Shown here one piece after another: positions 21,802 to 31,566 of a stretch of DNA of 61,734 nucleotides. A program made the translations under genes and the position numbers. Source of the DNA: Lonsdalea iberica. Its GTDB lineage: Bacteria; Pseudomonadota; Gammaproteobacteria; Enterobacterales; Enterobacteriaceae. How positions within the stretch are numbered: the stretch's first letter is position 1; each line of letters opens with the position of its first letter. Below the pieces are notes generated by a model. It made no database searches. It saw only the letters and a program-made list of their open reading frames with translations, and had not been told where the DNA came from. The DNA lies in the NCBI RefSeq assembly GCF_002111585.1, contig NZ_LUTP01000023.1:1-61734 (forward strand). The letters are read 5' to 3'.

Positions 21802-21878
21802 TGGTGGCTACGACGGGAATCGAACCTGTGACCCCAGCATTATGAGTGCTGTGCTCTAACCAGCTGAGCTACGTAGCC
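21802..21878 (-). tRNA. metT: Elongator tRNA-Met (CAT)
   Basis: 77 bases, first gene of the operon. It is identical to the copy at 21371 except for one base in the T loop (GGTTCGATTCCCG here). Confidence 0.95.
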
Positions 21879-21907
21879 ATCTTTTCCGCGTCACCTTCAT
21901 CGGCGTT

Positions 21908-21945
21908 GCGGGGCGCATTATGCGTAGTTGACTTTGAACCGTCAA
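21908..21945 (-). promoter_or_regulatory. Promoter of the tRNA operon with stringent-type discriminator
   Basis: On the minus strand TTGACG (21940-21945), a 17-base spacer, CATAAT (21917-21922), then a GCGCCCCGC discriminator. The near-consensus sigma-70 hexamers with a GC-rich discriminator are the pattern of promoters repressed by ppGpp/DksA. It starts about 30 bases before the first tRNA. Confidence 0.8.
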
Positions 21946-22052
21946 CACATTTTTTCCCGAAAATGGCCTGTCGGCGGCCGTTTGTCTGGGTTATGAACAG
22001 TATGGGCAGAAAAGCGTCAAAAGACCGTTTTTTTTGCCATCATCGATAAGGA

Positions 22053-22076
22053 AAACGGGCCTCTGGAGGCCCGTTT
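22053..22076 (-). terminator. Intrinsic terminator downstream of asnB
   Basis: AAACGGGCCTC, short loop, GAGGCCCGTTT, followed by T residues on the minus strand; about 25 bases after the asnB stop codon. Confidence 0.8.
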
Positions 22077-22101
22077 AGTGTGAGAACCGTGAAATCGACG
22101 G

Positions 22102-23763
22102 TTAATAGGCTGACTGATGCACGCCTACGGCGCGGCCAGACGGATCGTCCATCTTTTTGAAGGATTCGTCCCACTCAATCGCCTTGGCGGAAGAGCAGGC
22201 GACGGATGGTCCACCGGGAACGCATTCCGCAGCGCTGGGAACCGGGAACAGCTCTTCAAAGATCTCGCGGTACAGGTAGCCTTCTTTAGAGGTCGGCGTG
22301 TTGTACGGGAAACGGAAGTGCGCGGTTTCCATCTGCTGGTCGGAAACTTGCTCCGCAGCGATCTCTTTCAGAGAATCAATCCAGCTGTAGCCGACACCGT
22401 CGGAGAACTGCTCTTTCTGACGCCATGCCACGTCGTGTGGCAGATAAGACTCGAAGCACTCGCGCAGGATGTGTTTTTCCATTTTGCCGTTGCCGCACAT
22501 CTTGTCTTTCGGGTTAACGCGCATTGCCACGTCGAGAAACGCCTTATCCAGGAAAGGAACGCGGGCTTCAACCCCCCATGCGGACATCGCTTTGTTGGCG
22601 CGGGCGCAGTCGTACTGATGCAGCGCCAGCAGTTTACGCACGGTTTCTTCGTGGAACTCTTTGGCGTTAGGCGCTTTATGGAAGTAAAGGTAGCCGCCAA
22701 ACACTTCGTCGGCGCCTTCGCCGGACAACACCATTTTGATTCCCATCGCTTTAATTTTACGGGACATCAGATACATCGGCGTGGACGCGCGAATGGTCGT
22801 TACGTCGTAAGTTTCGATGTGGTAAATCACATCGCGGATGGCATCCAGGCCTTCCTGCACCGTAAAGTTGATCTCGTGGTGCACGGTGCCCAGATGGTCA
22901 GCGACCTGCTTGGCCGCCTTCAAATCCGGCGCGCCTTTGAGACCGACGGCGAAAGAGTGTAACTGCGGCCACCAGGCTTCGCTGCGCGCATCGTCTTCCA
23001 CACGGCGAGCCGCGTACTTTTTGGTGATGGCGGAAATGATAGAAGAGTCCAATCCGCCGGACAGCAGTACGCCGTAAGGAACATCAGACATTAAATGACT
23101 TTTAACCGACTCTTCCAGCGCATCGCGCAGTTGTTCTTTATCCGTCACGTTGTCTTTAACGTTTTCGTAATCAAACCAGTCGCGACGGTAGTACTCGCGA
23201 ACTTCACCTTCCTGGCTCCAAAGGTAGCTGCCCGCCGGGAATTCTTTAATCGTACGGCATACAGGCACCAGCGATTTCATTTCGGACGCGACATAGAAGT
23301 TGCCATGTTCGTCGTAACCCATGTATAGCGGGATAATACCCAGATGGTCGCGACCAATCAGGTAAGCCTCTTTTTCGCTGTCGTACAGCGCGAAGGCGAA
23401 CATGCCGTACAGCTCATCAAGGAATTCCGGACCTTTTTCCTGATAGAGGGCCAGAATGACTTCACAGTCGGAACCCGTCTGGAATTCGTAACGGTCGGCG
23501 TACTTCTCACGCAGTTCCTGATGGTTGTAAATTTCGCCGTTGACGGCCAGAACGTGGGTGCGTGACTTGTTGTACAGCGGCTGAGCGCCGGTGTTGACAT
23601 CGACGATAGAAAGACGCTCATGCGCCAGAATCGCTTTATCGCTGGCATAGACGCCGGACCAATCCGGACCGCGGTGGCGCATCAGACGGGACAGCTCCAG
23701 CGCTTTTTTACGCAGTTCAACCGGGTCGGTTTTCAGATCGAGCACACCAAAAATAGAACACAT
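22102..23763 (-). CDS. asnB: Asparagine synthetase B (glutamine-hydrolysing)
   Basis: 553 residues from MCSIFGVLDL, the class II glutaminase N-terminus with nucleophile Cys2 (554 in E. coli). The asparagine synthase domain carries the ATP pyrophosphatase loop LLSGGLDSSIISAI near residue 230 and the SGEGADEVFGGY block. The enzyme makes asparagine from aspartate and glutamine. An in-frame extension upstream was rejected because it would bury Cys2. The gene is followed by a terminator and then the tRNA operon. Confidence 0.97.
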   Translation of the reverse strand: MCSIFGVLDLKTDPVELRKKALELSRLMRHRGPDWSGVYASDKAILAHERLSIVDVNTGAQPLYNKSRTHVLAVNGEIYNHQELREKYADRYEFQTGSDCEVILALYQEKGPEFLDELYGMFAFALYDSEKEAYLIGRDHLGIIPLYMGYDEHGNFYVASEMKSLVPVCRTIKEFPAGSYLWSQEGEVREYYRRDWFDYENVKDNVTDKEQLRDALEESVKSHLMSDVPYGVLLSGGLDSSIISAITKKYAARRVEDDARSEAWWPQLHSFAVGLKGAPDLKAAKQVADHLGTVHHEINFTVQEGLDAIRDVIYHIETYDVTTIRASTPMYLMSRKIKAMGIKMVLSGEGADEVFGGYLYFHKAPNAKEFHEETVRKLLALHQYDCARANKAMSAWGVEARVPFLDKAFLDVAMRVNPKDKMCGNGKMEKHILRECFESYLPHDVAWRQKEQFSDGVGYSWIDSLKEIAAEQVSDQQMETAHFRFPYNTPTSKEGYLYREIFEELFPVPSAAECVPGGPSVACSSAKAIEWDESFKKMDDPSGRAVGVHQSAY

Positions 23764-24070
23764 AAAATGAAGCTCCTTGATTCTCCGATCTCGCGAGTGG
23801 TCGCGAGTCAAATAGATGAGGTGTTGCCAGCAGTGGATGGAGCGATGTTTCTATGCCGAATGACCGCGCTGTGTGTACCGCTGCTGTGTCAGTAACGAAG
23901 ATTTAGCATCAAAATGGCACTTGAGTTCAATAACCTTTAATGAAAAAAGCATTCATGATGAGGAATGCTTAATATTTGGCGCAATATAATAAACATTCCA
24001 TAAAATGCATTTGCGGGATGCGCCTTTTTTTGGTGATTCCATAATTCGGCCTTATGGCCTTAATAGGCGC
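23764..24070. other. Spacer between nagC and asnB with the asnB promoter region and a nagC terminator
   Basis: 307 bases, AT-rich in the centre, with no gene. In E. coli nagD (umpH) lies here at the end of the nag operon; it is absent. A hairpin AAGCATTC / GAATGCTT at 23946-23971 followed on the minus strand by TTTTTTC (23942-23947) is the likely nagBAC terminator. The asnB promoter must lie between that hairpin and 23764. Confidence 0.6.
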
Positions 24071-25294
24071 TTATTCTTTTTCCAGCAGCCGGATCAGCAA
24101 CGTACCGTTAAGCATCGCCCGTTTGACCAGCGCGAAGGCGCCGATGGCGGACAGATGATGCAGCTCGGAAACCACGACGGGCAGGTTATTGCGAAAATCC
24201 TTCAATACCTGCGTATTGATGCAGCGCTGGATAGCGGGCAGCAAAATTTTCGCCGCTTCGGTCACTTCTCCGGCGATCACGACTTGCTGCGGGTTGAAGA
24301 GGTTGACTGTCAGAGCGATGGCTCTGCCCAGGTACAACCCTGCATGTTCAATCACTTCATGCGCCAGCGCATCGCCACGATTGGCGGCCAGACAGATAGG
24401 CGCTATCTGGCTGGTTTCCATGGTCAGTTTGCTAGGATAACCCTGCTTCAACAGGTGGAGTACGCGCTGCTCAATGGCGGAGTTGGATACCACGGTTTCC
24501 AGACAGCCGAAATTGCCGCAGTGGCAGTGATCCCCCAGCGGATCAATCTGAATATGACCGATTTCGCCGACGTTGCCGTTGCTGCCGAGAAAAATCTGCC
24601 CATTGACGATGATCCCCGCGCCGGTGCCGCGATGAACCCGAATCAGAATCGAATCCTGACAGTGGCGGCTTGCCCCGAAATAGTGCTCGGCCAGCGCCAG
24701 GCTGCGAATGTCATGGCCGATAAAGCAGTTGACCGCGAAGCGCGCTTGCAAATGCTCCACCAGCGGCCAGTTGTCGACGTCGATATGCGGCATGTAACGC
24801 ACCAGACCGGCGGTAGGGTCAACCAGGCCCGGCAGCACCACAGAAATAGCGATTAGTTCGCGAATGCGGTTTTGATGCTGACTGATGAAGTGGTCTATTG
24901 CCTTGAAGAGTGCGGTTTCCACCGTCTCCTGCGTCTTCTCCGGCAGGGTATAGTGCGTTTCCGCCAGTTGCCGCCCAGCCAAATTGTAGAGCGCGATGGT
25001 GGCGTCGTGGCGTCCAAGGCGGACAGCAATAGTATGGAAAGGGCGGGTCTCCGACACAATCGAGATTGCCCGGCGACCCCCGGTGGAAGCTTGCTGATCG
25101 ACTTCTTTAATCAGCCCGCGCTCCAGCAGTTGGCGAGTGATTTTCGTGATGCTGGCGGGCGCAAGCTGGCTCTGTTCGGCGACTTGTATCCGGGAGATCG
25201 GACCTTGCTGGTCGATGAGCCGGTAAACTACCGCGCTGTTTAACTGCTTTACCAGATCGATATTGCCTATCTTCGCCTGCTCGCCTGTAGTCAT
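24071..25294 (-). CDS. nagC: N-acetylglucosamine repressor NagC (ROK family)
   Basis: 407 residues (406 in E. coli). An N-terminal winged helix-turn-helix (ISRIQVAEQSQLAPASITK) is followed by a ROK sugar-sensing domain with the zinc motif CHCGNFGCLE. In the family GlcNAc-6-phosphate releases the protein from DNA; it represses nagBA and nagE and can activate glm genes. It is the third gene after nagB and nagA, 15 bases behind nagA. Confidence 0.96.
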   Translation of the reverse strand: MTTGEQAKIGNIDLVKQLNSAVVYRLIDQQGPISRIQVAEQSQLAPASITKITRQLLERGLIKEVDQQASTGGRRAISIVSETRPFHTIAVRLGRHDATIALYNLAGRQLAETHYTLPEKTQETVETALFKAIDHFISQHQNRIRELIAISVVLPGLVDPTAGLVRYMPHIDVDNWPLVEHLQARFAVNCFIGHDIRSLALAEHYFGASRHCQDSILIRVHRGTGAGIIVNGQIFLGSNGNVGEIGHIQIDPLGDHCHCGNFGCLETVVSNSAIEQRVLHLLKQGYPSKLTMETSQIAPICLAANRGDALAHEVIEHAGLYLGRAIALTVNLFNPQQVVIAGEVTEAAKILLPAIQRCINTQVLKDFRNNLPVVVSELHHLSAIGAFALVKRAMLNGTLLIRLLEKE

Positions 25295-25309
25295 GAAAAG
25301 TTGCCCGAC

Positions 25310-26455
25310 TTAGTTCAATACTTCCTCGCCGTTGACAAAAGTATTGATGACATGGAAATCACGGGTGAACGCCGTCAGATTCGCGACTTTGCCGCACTCG
25401 ATACTGCCCAGTCGTTGGTCGATGCCGATGGCGCGGGCAGGGTAGAGCGAGGCCATTCGGAGCGCTTCATCCAGGGCGATCCCCGCCTGTTCTACGCAAT
25501 TGCGTACCGCATCGATCATGGTGAGCGCCGACCCGCTGAGGGTGCCGTTCTCATCCACGCAGATGCCGTCGCGGTAGTATATGGGTTTGCCGGCAAAAAT
25601 GAACTGGTCAATTTCGGCGCCGGCGGGCGCCGTGGCGTCGGTGACCAAGAGCAGTCGGTCGCCCTTGATACGTTTGCTATTGCGGATATTGGCCCAGCTG
25701 ACGTGATGGCCGTCGGCGATGATGCCGCTATAGATTTCCGGCGCGTCGTAAATCGCGCCGACCAGTCCCGGCTCGCGCCCGGCAACGACCGGCATGGCGT
25801 TGAAAAGGTGCGTGGCGCAGCGGATGCCGGCGGCGAAGCCGCGTTTGGCCTCTTCCCAGGTCGCGTTGGAATGACCCGCGGAAACGATAATGCCGGCGCG
25901 GGTCAGCCGCTGGATGACGTCGGCGGAAACCTGCTCGGGCGCCAGCGTGATTTGGGTGATGACATCCGCGTTATTGCATAGAAACTCGACCAGTGCCTCA
26001 TCCGGCTGGCGGATCAGCGTGATGTCATGTGTGCCTTTCTTGATGGGATTCAGCCACGGGCCTTCTATGTGTAGCCCCAATGCCTGATGGTGGTTCTGCG
26101 CCAGATAGGCGCGCATGACTTCCACACCGCGCCGGATGAAGTCGTCCGAAGCGGTGATCAGCGTCGGCAGGAAACTGGTACAGCCGGACTTTTCATTGGC
26201 CTGCTGCATGATTTCCAACGTTTTGACCGAGATATCGTCCAGCGTGTCGTTGAACTGCACGCCGCCACATCCGTTCAACTGGAGGTCAATAAATCCCGGA
26301 GCGAGTAGGGCGCCGTTGAGGTCGCGTGTTGCAATATCGGCCGGTAATTCGTTTAGCGGACAAACACGGTCTATCAGGCCGTCGGCAATGACAACGGCGT
26401 GACCATCGAGAATTTGATGACCGGTAAAAATACGGCCATGAGTTAAAGCGTACAT
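25310..26455 (-). CDS. nagA: N-acetylglucosamine-6-phosphate deacetylase
   Basis: 381 residues (382 in E. coli). An amidohydrolase with metal and substrate motifs [19 protein letters not shown] and [11 protein letters not shown]. It removes acetate from GlcNAc-6-P to give glucosamine-6-P for NagB. It lies 21 bases after nagB in the nagBAC operon. Confidence 0.96.
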   Translation of the reverse strand: MYALTHGRIFTGHQILDGHAVVIADGLIDRVCPLNELPADIATRDLNGALLAPGFIDLQLNGCGGVQFNDTLDDISVKTLEIMQQANEKSGCTSFLPTLITASDDFIRRGVEVMRAYLAQNHHQALGLHIEGPWLNPIKKGTHDITLIRQPDEALVEFLCNNADVITQITLAPEQVSADVIQRLTRAGIIVSAGHSNATWEEAKRGFAAGIRCATHLFNAMPVVAGREPGLVGAIYDAPEIYSGIIADGHHVSWANIRNSKRIKGDRLLLVTDATAPAGAEIDQFIFAGKPIYYRDGICVDENGTLSGSALTMIDAVRNCVEQAGIALDEALRMASLYPARAIGIDQRLGSIECGKVANLTAFTRDFHVINTFVNGEEVLN

Positions 26456-26476
26456 CGTGAGCTCCCGGCTAACCGA

Positions 26477-27277
26477 TTAAAAATGTGTGAGGTTTTCAGC
26501 TTCCAGTTCGCGAAAATATTTAACGGTTTTTACCTTCAGTTCCATCGTCGAAGGTTCGTCGCAGACCATCATGGATTTGGCATGTAGTTGCAGACAGCTG
26601 ATGGTCCACAGATGATTGACGTTGCCTTCAACCGCGGCCTGCAGCGCCTGCGCCTTGTTGCGACCAGTGACCAAAATCATGATTTCTTCCGCATCGAGCA
26701 GCGTGCCGACACCCACGGTCAGGGCATATTTGGGCACCAGGCTGACGTCGCCGCCGAAAAAGCGCGAGTTGGCGACGCGGGTTTCTTCGGTCAGGGTTTT
26801 GATGCGCGTGCGCGACACCAGAGATGACGCTGGTTCGTTGAACGCGATATGACCATCGCTGCCTACGCCGCCCATAAACAGGTGAATTTTGCCGTAAGCG
26901 TGGATTTTATCCTCATAACGTTGGCACTCTGCGGTGATATCCTTCGCGTTTCCGTTCAACAGATTAATGTTTTTATGTGGGATATCAATGTGATTAAAGA
27001 AATTCTGAAACATGAAAGTCCGATAACTCTCCGGATGTTCCGGTGGAAGCCCGACGTATTCGTCCATATTGAAGGTAACGACATGCTGAAAACTGAGTTC
27101 GCCCGCCTTGTGTAGTGCAATCAACGCCTTGTAGGCTTCCAGCGGCGTGCTGCCGGTGGGAAGCCCCAGAACGAAAGGTCTTTCGGGCGTGGGTTTAAAG
27201 TCGTTAATGCGCTCTGCGATATAACGAGCGGCCCATTTGCCGACTTCCTCGGCGGTGTTGAGTGGGATCAGTCTCAT
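26477..27277 (-). CDS. nagB: Glucosamine-6-phosphate deaminase
   Basis: 266 residues, identical in length to E. coli Nag[16 protein letters not shown] is the phosphate loop, [10 protein letters not shown] holds the catalytic Asp, and [13 protein letters not shown] is the conserved active-site block. It converts glucosamine-6-P to fructose-6-P and ammonia and is allosterically activated by GlcNAc-6-P. It is first in the operon and divergent from nagE. Confidence 0.97.
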   Translation of the reverse strand: MRLIPLNTAEEVGKWAARYIAERINDFKPTPERPFVLGLPTGSTPLEAYKALIALHKAGELSFQHVVTFNMDEYVGLPPEHPESYRTFMFQNFFNHIDIPHKNINLLNGNAKDITAECQRYEDKIHAYGKIHLFMGGVGSDGHIAFNEPASSLVSRTRIKTLTEETRVANSRFFGGDVSLVPKYALTVGVGTLLDAEEIMILVTGRNKAQALQAAVEGNVNHLWTISCLQLHAKSMMVCDEPSTMELKVKTVKYFRELEAENLTHF

Positions 27278-27582
27278 TGGCGTTCTCCTGAAGCGTCAGC
27301 AATCGCTTGAAATTTAGGTCTATAGTCGAATGACACGGCGATATTCCACCATCGTGCTACGAAATGTAGTCTAGCGCGTTTTTTTTTATCTTGAAATAAG
27401 TGTCATGGCTGCTTCACCCATAAACTTTTTATATGTGATTTTTAGGTGAGGTTTGTCACATAATCAGTGATGTTATTTCGCAATAAAAATTATTTTTCTT
27501 ACACTCAAAACCTGTCCGCAGGATGGGGCTAAAACGAATACATCGACTGGCTGTTTTATTGTTCGCAAGGGGAGAGAGGAAA
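27278..27582. promoter_or_regulatory. Divergent nagB-nagE control region with a CRP-like site
   Basis: 305 bases between the start codons. A CRP-like palindrome GGTGA-N6-TCACA lies at 27445-27460, nine of ten consensus bases. AT-rich stretches near 27366-27402 and 27470-27500 (ATTTCGCAATAAAAATTA and similar) resemble NagC half-sites, but I could not fix exact operators. In E. coli NagC bound at both promoters loops this region and CRP stimulates it; the arrangement fits that model. Confidence 0.55.
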
Positions 27583-29046
27583 GTGAGTATACTCGGTTAT
27601 CTACAGAATATAGGCCGGGCGCTGATGGTGCCTGTCGCCACGTTGCCTGCCGCCGCCATATTGATGGGGGTAGGATACTGGATCGACCCGACGGGATGGG
27701 GCAGTCAGAACGCGCTGGCCGCGCTGTTGCTCAAATCTGGCGCTGCCATCATTGAACATATGTCGGTACTGTTCGCCATCGGCGTCGCGTACGGCATGTC
27801 CAAGGACAAAGATGGTTCCGCGGCGTTAAACGGGTTCGTGGGCTATCTCGTTCTGACCACGCTGTGCTCGCCGGCGGCGGTCGCCATGATCCAGCAAATG
27901 CCGCTGGACCAGGTTCCGGCAGCATTCGGTAAAATAGAAAACCAGTTTGTCGGCATCCTGGTCGGGGTGATTTCGGCGGAACTCTATAACCGTTTCAGCG
28001 GCGTGGAACTGCCGCGGGCTCTCTCTTTCTTCAGCGGCCGCCGTCTGGTGCCGATCCTCACCTCTATGCTCATGATCGTCGTCGCCGCTATTCTCATGTA
28101 TGTATGGCCGGTGATTTACGGTGGGCTGGTCTCCTTTGGCGAACACATCCAGCGGCTTGGCTCCGTCGGCGCAGGTATTTACGCCTTCTTTAACCGCATG
28201 CTGATCCCCGTTGGGCTGCACCATGCGTTGAACTCCGTCTTCTGGTTCGACGTCGCGGGGATCAACGATATTCCTAATTTCCTGAGCGGACAGCAGGCGA
28301 TTGATGCGGGTAAAGCGATTCCAGGTATTACCGGGCGTTATCAGGCGGGCTTCTTCCCCATCATGATGTTCGGCGTGCCAGGCGCCGCGTTGGCGATTTA
28401 CCACTGTGCCCGCCCTGAGAATCGCAGCCGGGTGGCCGGGATTATGATAGCCGGCGCTTTTGCCGCGTTCTTTACCGGGATCACGGAGCCGCTGGAGTTC
28501 TCCTTTATGTTTGTAGCGCCGGTGCTGTATTTTCTCCATGCGCTGCTGACCGGGCTGTCGGTCTACATTGCCGCCAGCATGCATTGGATCGCCGGTTTCG
28601 GCTTCAGCGCGGGTCTGGTGGATATGGTGCTCTCGTCCCGTAATCCCCTGGCGACGCAGTGGTATATGTTGATCCCGCAGGGGCTGGCATTCTTCGTCAT
28701 CTACTACGTTGTGTTCCGCTTCACCATCCAGCGTTTTAATCTCCTGACGCCGGGACGCGAAGCGTCCTCAACTCCGTCTACGGCGGCTGCGTCTTCAGAC
28801 AAGCTGGAAACGGTGGCCGAAGGATATTTACGCGCTGTCGGGGGAAAAGAAAACCTGACCGGGATCGATGCCTGCATCACGCGTCTGCGCTTGAATGTGA
28901 AAGACTCCGGGCGGGTGGATGAAGCGTTAGCCAAACAGCTGGGGGCTTCCGGTGTGATTCGCCTGAATGCGCAAAGCGTGCAGATCGTCGTGGGGACACA
29001 GGCTGAAACTATCGCGTCCGCTATGCGGCAGGTATCAAAAATTTAG
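27583..29046 (+). CDS. nagE: GlcNAc-specific PTS transporter, IICB only
   Basis: 487 residues from a GTG start at 27583, chosen because GGGGAGAGAGGA lies just upstream and the product then begins (M)SILGYLQNIGRAL like the family. An N-terminal EIIC domain with about ten membrane segments ends near residue 390 (PGREASS linker), followed by an EIIB domain with the phosphorylated Cys in TGIDACITRLRLNV. E. coli NagE has a third, IIA domain (total 648 residues); none is encoded here. The protein must take phosphate from another IIA, probably Crr (IIA-Glc). It imports and phosphorylates GlcNAc. It diverges from nagBAC. Confidence 0.93.
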   Translation: MSILGYLQNIGRALMVPVATLPAAAILMGVGYWIDPTGWGSQNALAALLLKSGAAIIEHMSVLFAIGVAYGMSKDKDGSAALNGFVGYLVLTTLCSPAAVAMIQQMPLDQVPAAFGKIENQFVGILVGVISAELYNRFSGVELPRALSFFSGRRLVPILTSMLMIVVAAILMYVWPVIYGGLVSFGEHIQRLGSVGAGIYAFFNRMLIPVGLHHALNSVFWFDVAGINDIPNFLSGQQAIDAGKAIPGITGRYQAGFFPIMMFGVPGAALAIYHCARPENRSRVAGIMIAGAFAAFFTGITEPLEFSFMFVAPVLYFLHALLTGLSVYIAASMHWIAGFGFSAGLVDMVLSSRNPLATQWYMLIPQGLAFFVIYYVVFRFTIQRFNLLTPGREASSTPSTAAASSDKLETVAEGYLRAVGGKENLTGIDACITRLRLNVKDSGRVDEALAKQLGASGVIRLNAQSVQIVVGTQAETIASAMRQVSKI

Positions 29047-29116
29047 GGCTACACTTTAGGGGGCTTGTCATGACGGATCACCCCGCCGGGCGATTCAGTC
29101 ATTGGAATATCCATGG

Positions 29117-29149
29117 CGGGGTGAAGATCAATCTTCACCCCGTTTTTTA
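29117..29149 (+). terminator. Intrinsic terminator downstream of nagE
   Basis: CGGGGTGAAGAT, CA loop, ATCTTCACCCCG, then TTTTTT. A perfect 12-bp stem 70 bases after the nagE stop codon. Confidence 0.9.
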
Positions 29150-29256
29150 TGCTGACCTTTTCCATGCAATTTAGGTGAAACAAACGGTTGTTTCCCGGCG
29201 TGGCTTGTTGGATCATTAGCGGTTATGTGTTGTTTTTCGTTTTTAAGGAATCAAGC

Positions 29257-30915
29257 ATGAGTGAGGCAGAAGCCCGCCCAACGAATTTTATTCGCCAGAT
29301 CATCGATGAAGACCTGTCATCGGGTAAGCATGATCATATTCAAACGCGTTTCCCGCCGGAGCCTAATGGTTATCTGCACATCGGTCATGCAAAGTCGATT
29401 TGCCTGAATTTCGGTATTGCCGAAGATTATCAGGGTCAATGCAATCTGCGCTTTGACGATACCAATCCGGTAAAAGAAGACATCGAATTTGTCGACTCCA
29501 TCAAACACGACGTTCAATGGCTAGGCTTCTCCTGGAGCGGAGAAATCCGTTATTCATCCAACTATTTCGACCAACTGCATCAGTATGCGATTGAGCTGAT
29601 TAATAAAGGATTGGCGTATGTCGATGAGCTGACGCCGGAGCAAATCCGCGAGTATCGCGGTACGCTGACCTCCCCAGGTAAAAACAGTCCTTACCGCGAT
29701 CGTGACGTTCAGGAAAACCTGGCGTTGTTCGAAAAAATGCGTAGCGGCGGTTTTGCCGAAGGCACGGCGTGCCTACGCGCCAAAATCGATATGGCGTCGC
29801 CTTTCATGGTGATGCGCGATCCGGTGCTGTACCGCATCAAATTCGCCGACCACCACCAGACCGGCAACAAGTGGTGCATCTACCCGATGTATGACTTTAC
29901 CCACTGCATCTCCGATGCGCTGGAAGGCGTGACTCACTCCTTGTGTACGCTGGAGTTCCAGGACAACCGCCGCCTGTATGACTGGGTGCTGGACAACATT
30001 TCTATCCCCGCTCATCCGCGTCAGTATGAATTTTCTCGTCTGAATCTCGAATACGCGGTGATGTCCAAGCGCAAGTTGAATCAGTTAGTGACGGAAAAGT
30101 TCGTGGAAGGCTGGGACGATCCGCGTATGCCGACCATCTCTGGTTTGCGTCGTCGTGGTTATACCGCGGCTTCCATTCGCGAGTTTTGCCGTCGTATTGG
30201 AGTGACCAAGCAGGACAACACGGTAGAAATGGCGTCGTTGGAATCCTGCATTCGTGATGATTTGAATGAAAATGCCCCGCGAGCCATGGCCGTGCTGGAT
30301 CCGGTGAAAGTCATTATCGAAAATCTGCCGGAAGGTCACGAAGAGCGGGTGACTATGCCGAACCATCCCAACAAACCGGAGATGGGAACGCGTCAGGTCG
30401 GTTTCAGCCGCGAGCTGTACATCGACCGTGCCGACTTCCGTGAAGCCGCCAACAAGCAGTACAAACGTCTGGTGCTGGGAAAGGAAGTCCGCCTTCGCAA
30501 CGCCTATGTGATCAAAGCTGACCGCGTTGAAAAAGACGAGCAGGGCGAGATTACAACGATTTACTGCAGCTACGATCCGGATACGTTGAGCAAAGATCCC
30601 GCTGATGGCCGTAAGGTAAAAGGCGTCATCCACTGGGTTTCCGTTGCGCACGGCATTCCGGCCGAATTCCGCCTGTATGACCGTTTGTTCAGCGTGGCGA
30701 ACCCGGGAGCCGCGGAAGATTTCCTGTCGACCATCAACCCAGAATCGCTGCAGATTGCTAACGGATTCGTTGAAGCCAGCATGGCGGATGCGGTAGTGGA
30801 GAAGGCGTACCAGTTCGAACGTGAAGGGTACTTCTGTGCGGACCGCGTTTACTCCAGCGCCGATCATCTGGTCTTCAACCGTACGACGGGTTTGCGAGAT
30901 ACTTGGGTGGGTTAA
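29257..30915 (+). CDS. glnS: Glutaminyl-tRNA synthetase
   Basis: 552 residues from [15 protein letters not shown] (554 in E. coli); a longer in-frame upstream reading has no similarity. The class I HIGH motif is [15 protein letters not shown] near residue 40, and KMSKS is represented by VMSKRKLN near residue 270. C-terminal beta-barrels bind the anticodon. It charges the glutamine tRNAs encoded at 21290-21679. The gene is single, with its own terminator facing fur. Confidence 0.97.
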   Translation: MSEAEARPTNFIRQIIDEDLSSGKHDHIQTRFPPEPNGYLHIGHAKSICLNFGIAEDYQGQCNLRFDDTNPVKEDIEFVDSIKHDVQWLGFSWSGEIRYSSNYFDQLHQYAIELINKGLAYVDELTPEQIREYRGTLTSPGKNSPYRDRDVQENLALFEKMRSGGFAEGTACLRAKIDMASPFMVMRDPVLYRIKFADHHQTGNKWCIYPMYDFTHCISDALEGVTHSLCTLEFQDNRRLYDWVLDNISIPAHPRQYEFSRLNLEYAVMSKRKLNQLVTEKFVEGWDDPRMPTISGLRRRGYTAASIREFCRRIGVTKQDNTVEMASLESCIRDDLNENAPRAMAVLDPVKVIIENLPEGHEERVTMPNHPNKPEMGTRQVGFSRELYIDRADFREAANKQYKRLVLGKEVRLRNAYVIKADRVEKDEQGEITTIYCSYDPDTLSKDPADGRKVKGVIHWVSVAHGIPAEFRLYDRLFSVANPGAAEDFLSTINPESLQIANGFVEASMADAVVEKAYQFEREGYFCADRVYSSADHLVFNRTTGLRDTWVG

Positions 30916-30937
30916 TTTAACCAGGCCTAAATAAACA

Positions 30938-30970
30938 AAAAAGAAAACCGCCGCGGCGGTTTTCTTTTTG
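30938..30970. terminator. Bidirectional terminator between glnS and fur
   Basis: GAAAACCGCCG / CGGCGGTTTTC with an A-run on the left and a T-run on the right. It serves the convergent glnS and fur genes. Confidence 0.9.
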
Positions 30971-31002
30971 TACGGATTGGAGTTTGTTAGCTAAAACAGG
31001 AA

Positions 31003-31449
31003 TTAATTCCCTTCGTGAATTTTTTCATCTTCACGGCAGTTGCCTGAGCTGCAGTGGCCGTAAAGGTACAAACTGTGGTTGGTCAGTTTGATACCGTGGC
31101 GCTCTGAAATCTCACGCTGGCGAGCTTCAATAGATTCATCGCTGAATTCAATGACGCGTCCGCAGTCCAGACAAATCAGGTGATCGTGATGCTGTTGCTG
31201 AGTCAGTTCGAAAACTGATTTTCCGCCTTCAAAGTTATGGCGGGTGACGATACCGGCATCATCAAACTGGTTCAGCACGCGATAAACGGTGGCCAGACCA
31301 ATTTCCTCTCCCATATCAATCAGCTTTTTATACAAATCTTCCGCACTGACGTGATGGCAAGATGGGTCCTGCAGTACTTCCAAGATTTTAAGACGAGGAA
31401 GGGTTACTTTCAGGCCGGCCTTCTTTAATGCGGTGTTGTTGTCAGTCAT
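31003..31449 (-). CDS. fur: Ferric uptake regulator Fur
   Basis: 148 residues, as in E. coli. The N-terminal winged helix includes EEIGLATVYRVLNQFDDAG. The dimerisation half carries HHDHLICLDCG and HCSSGNC, which supply the zinc and iron ligands. It represses iron uptake genes when loaded with Fe2+. fldA lies upstream on the same strand. The start codon overlaps the end of a relic of the uof leader frame. Confidence 0.97.
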   Translation of the reverse strand: MTDNNTALKKAGLKVTLPRLKILEVLQDPSCHHVSAEDLYKKLIDMGEEIGLATVYRVLNQFDDAGIVTRHNFEGGKSVFELTQQQHHDHLICLDCGRVIEFSDESIEARQREISERHGIKLTNHSLYLYGHCSSGNCREDEKIHEGN

Positions 31450-31566
31450 GCGGATTTAGTCCTGTTACTCTACTTTCATCAAGGGAGGCTAACTAGCCTA
31501 ATATCATCGGTCGGCTCAAACATGTTTATTCGTCTCAATTATAGAACTGCACAGGCGAAATGAAAA
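31450..31566 (-). promoter_or_regulatory. fur promoter and leader with a degenerate uof frame
   Basis: On the minus strand TTTTCA (31561-31566), a 17-base spacer and a perfect TATAAT (31538-31543). The leader before fur ends in codons for VTGLNPHD and a stop overlapping the fur ATG, matching the last residues (VTG..PHD) of the E. coli Uof peptide. Going back, this frame meets a TAG about 17 codons upstream without any start codon. A 14-codon ORF (31479-31523) in another frame is the only ATG-started alternative and has no clear ribosome-binding site. Confidence 0.6.

Noticed and set aside
21241-21880. Short repeated sequences suggesting a CRISPR or repeat array
   Set aside because: The repeats are tRNA genes; identical Gln copies explain them.
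31479-31523. 14-codon ORF as a functional replacement for uof
   Set aside because: No ribosome-binding site and no similarity; kept only as a note in the fur leader.
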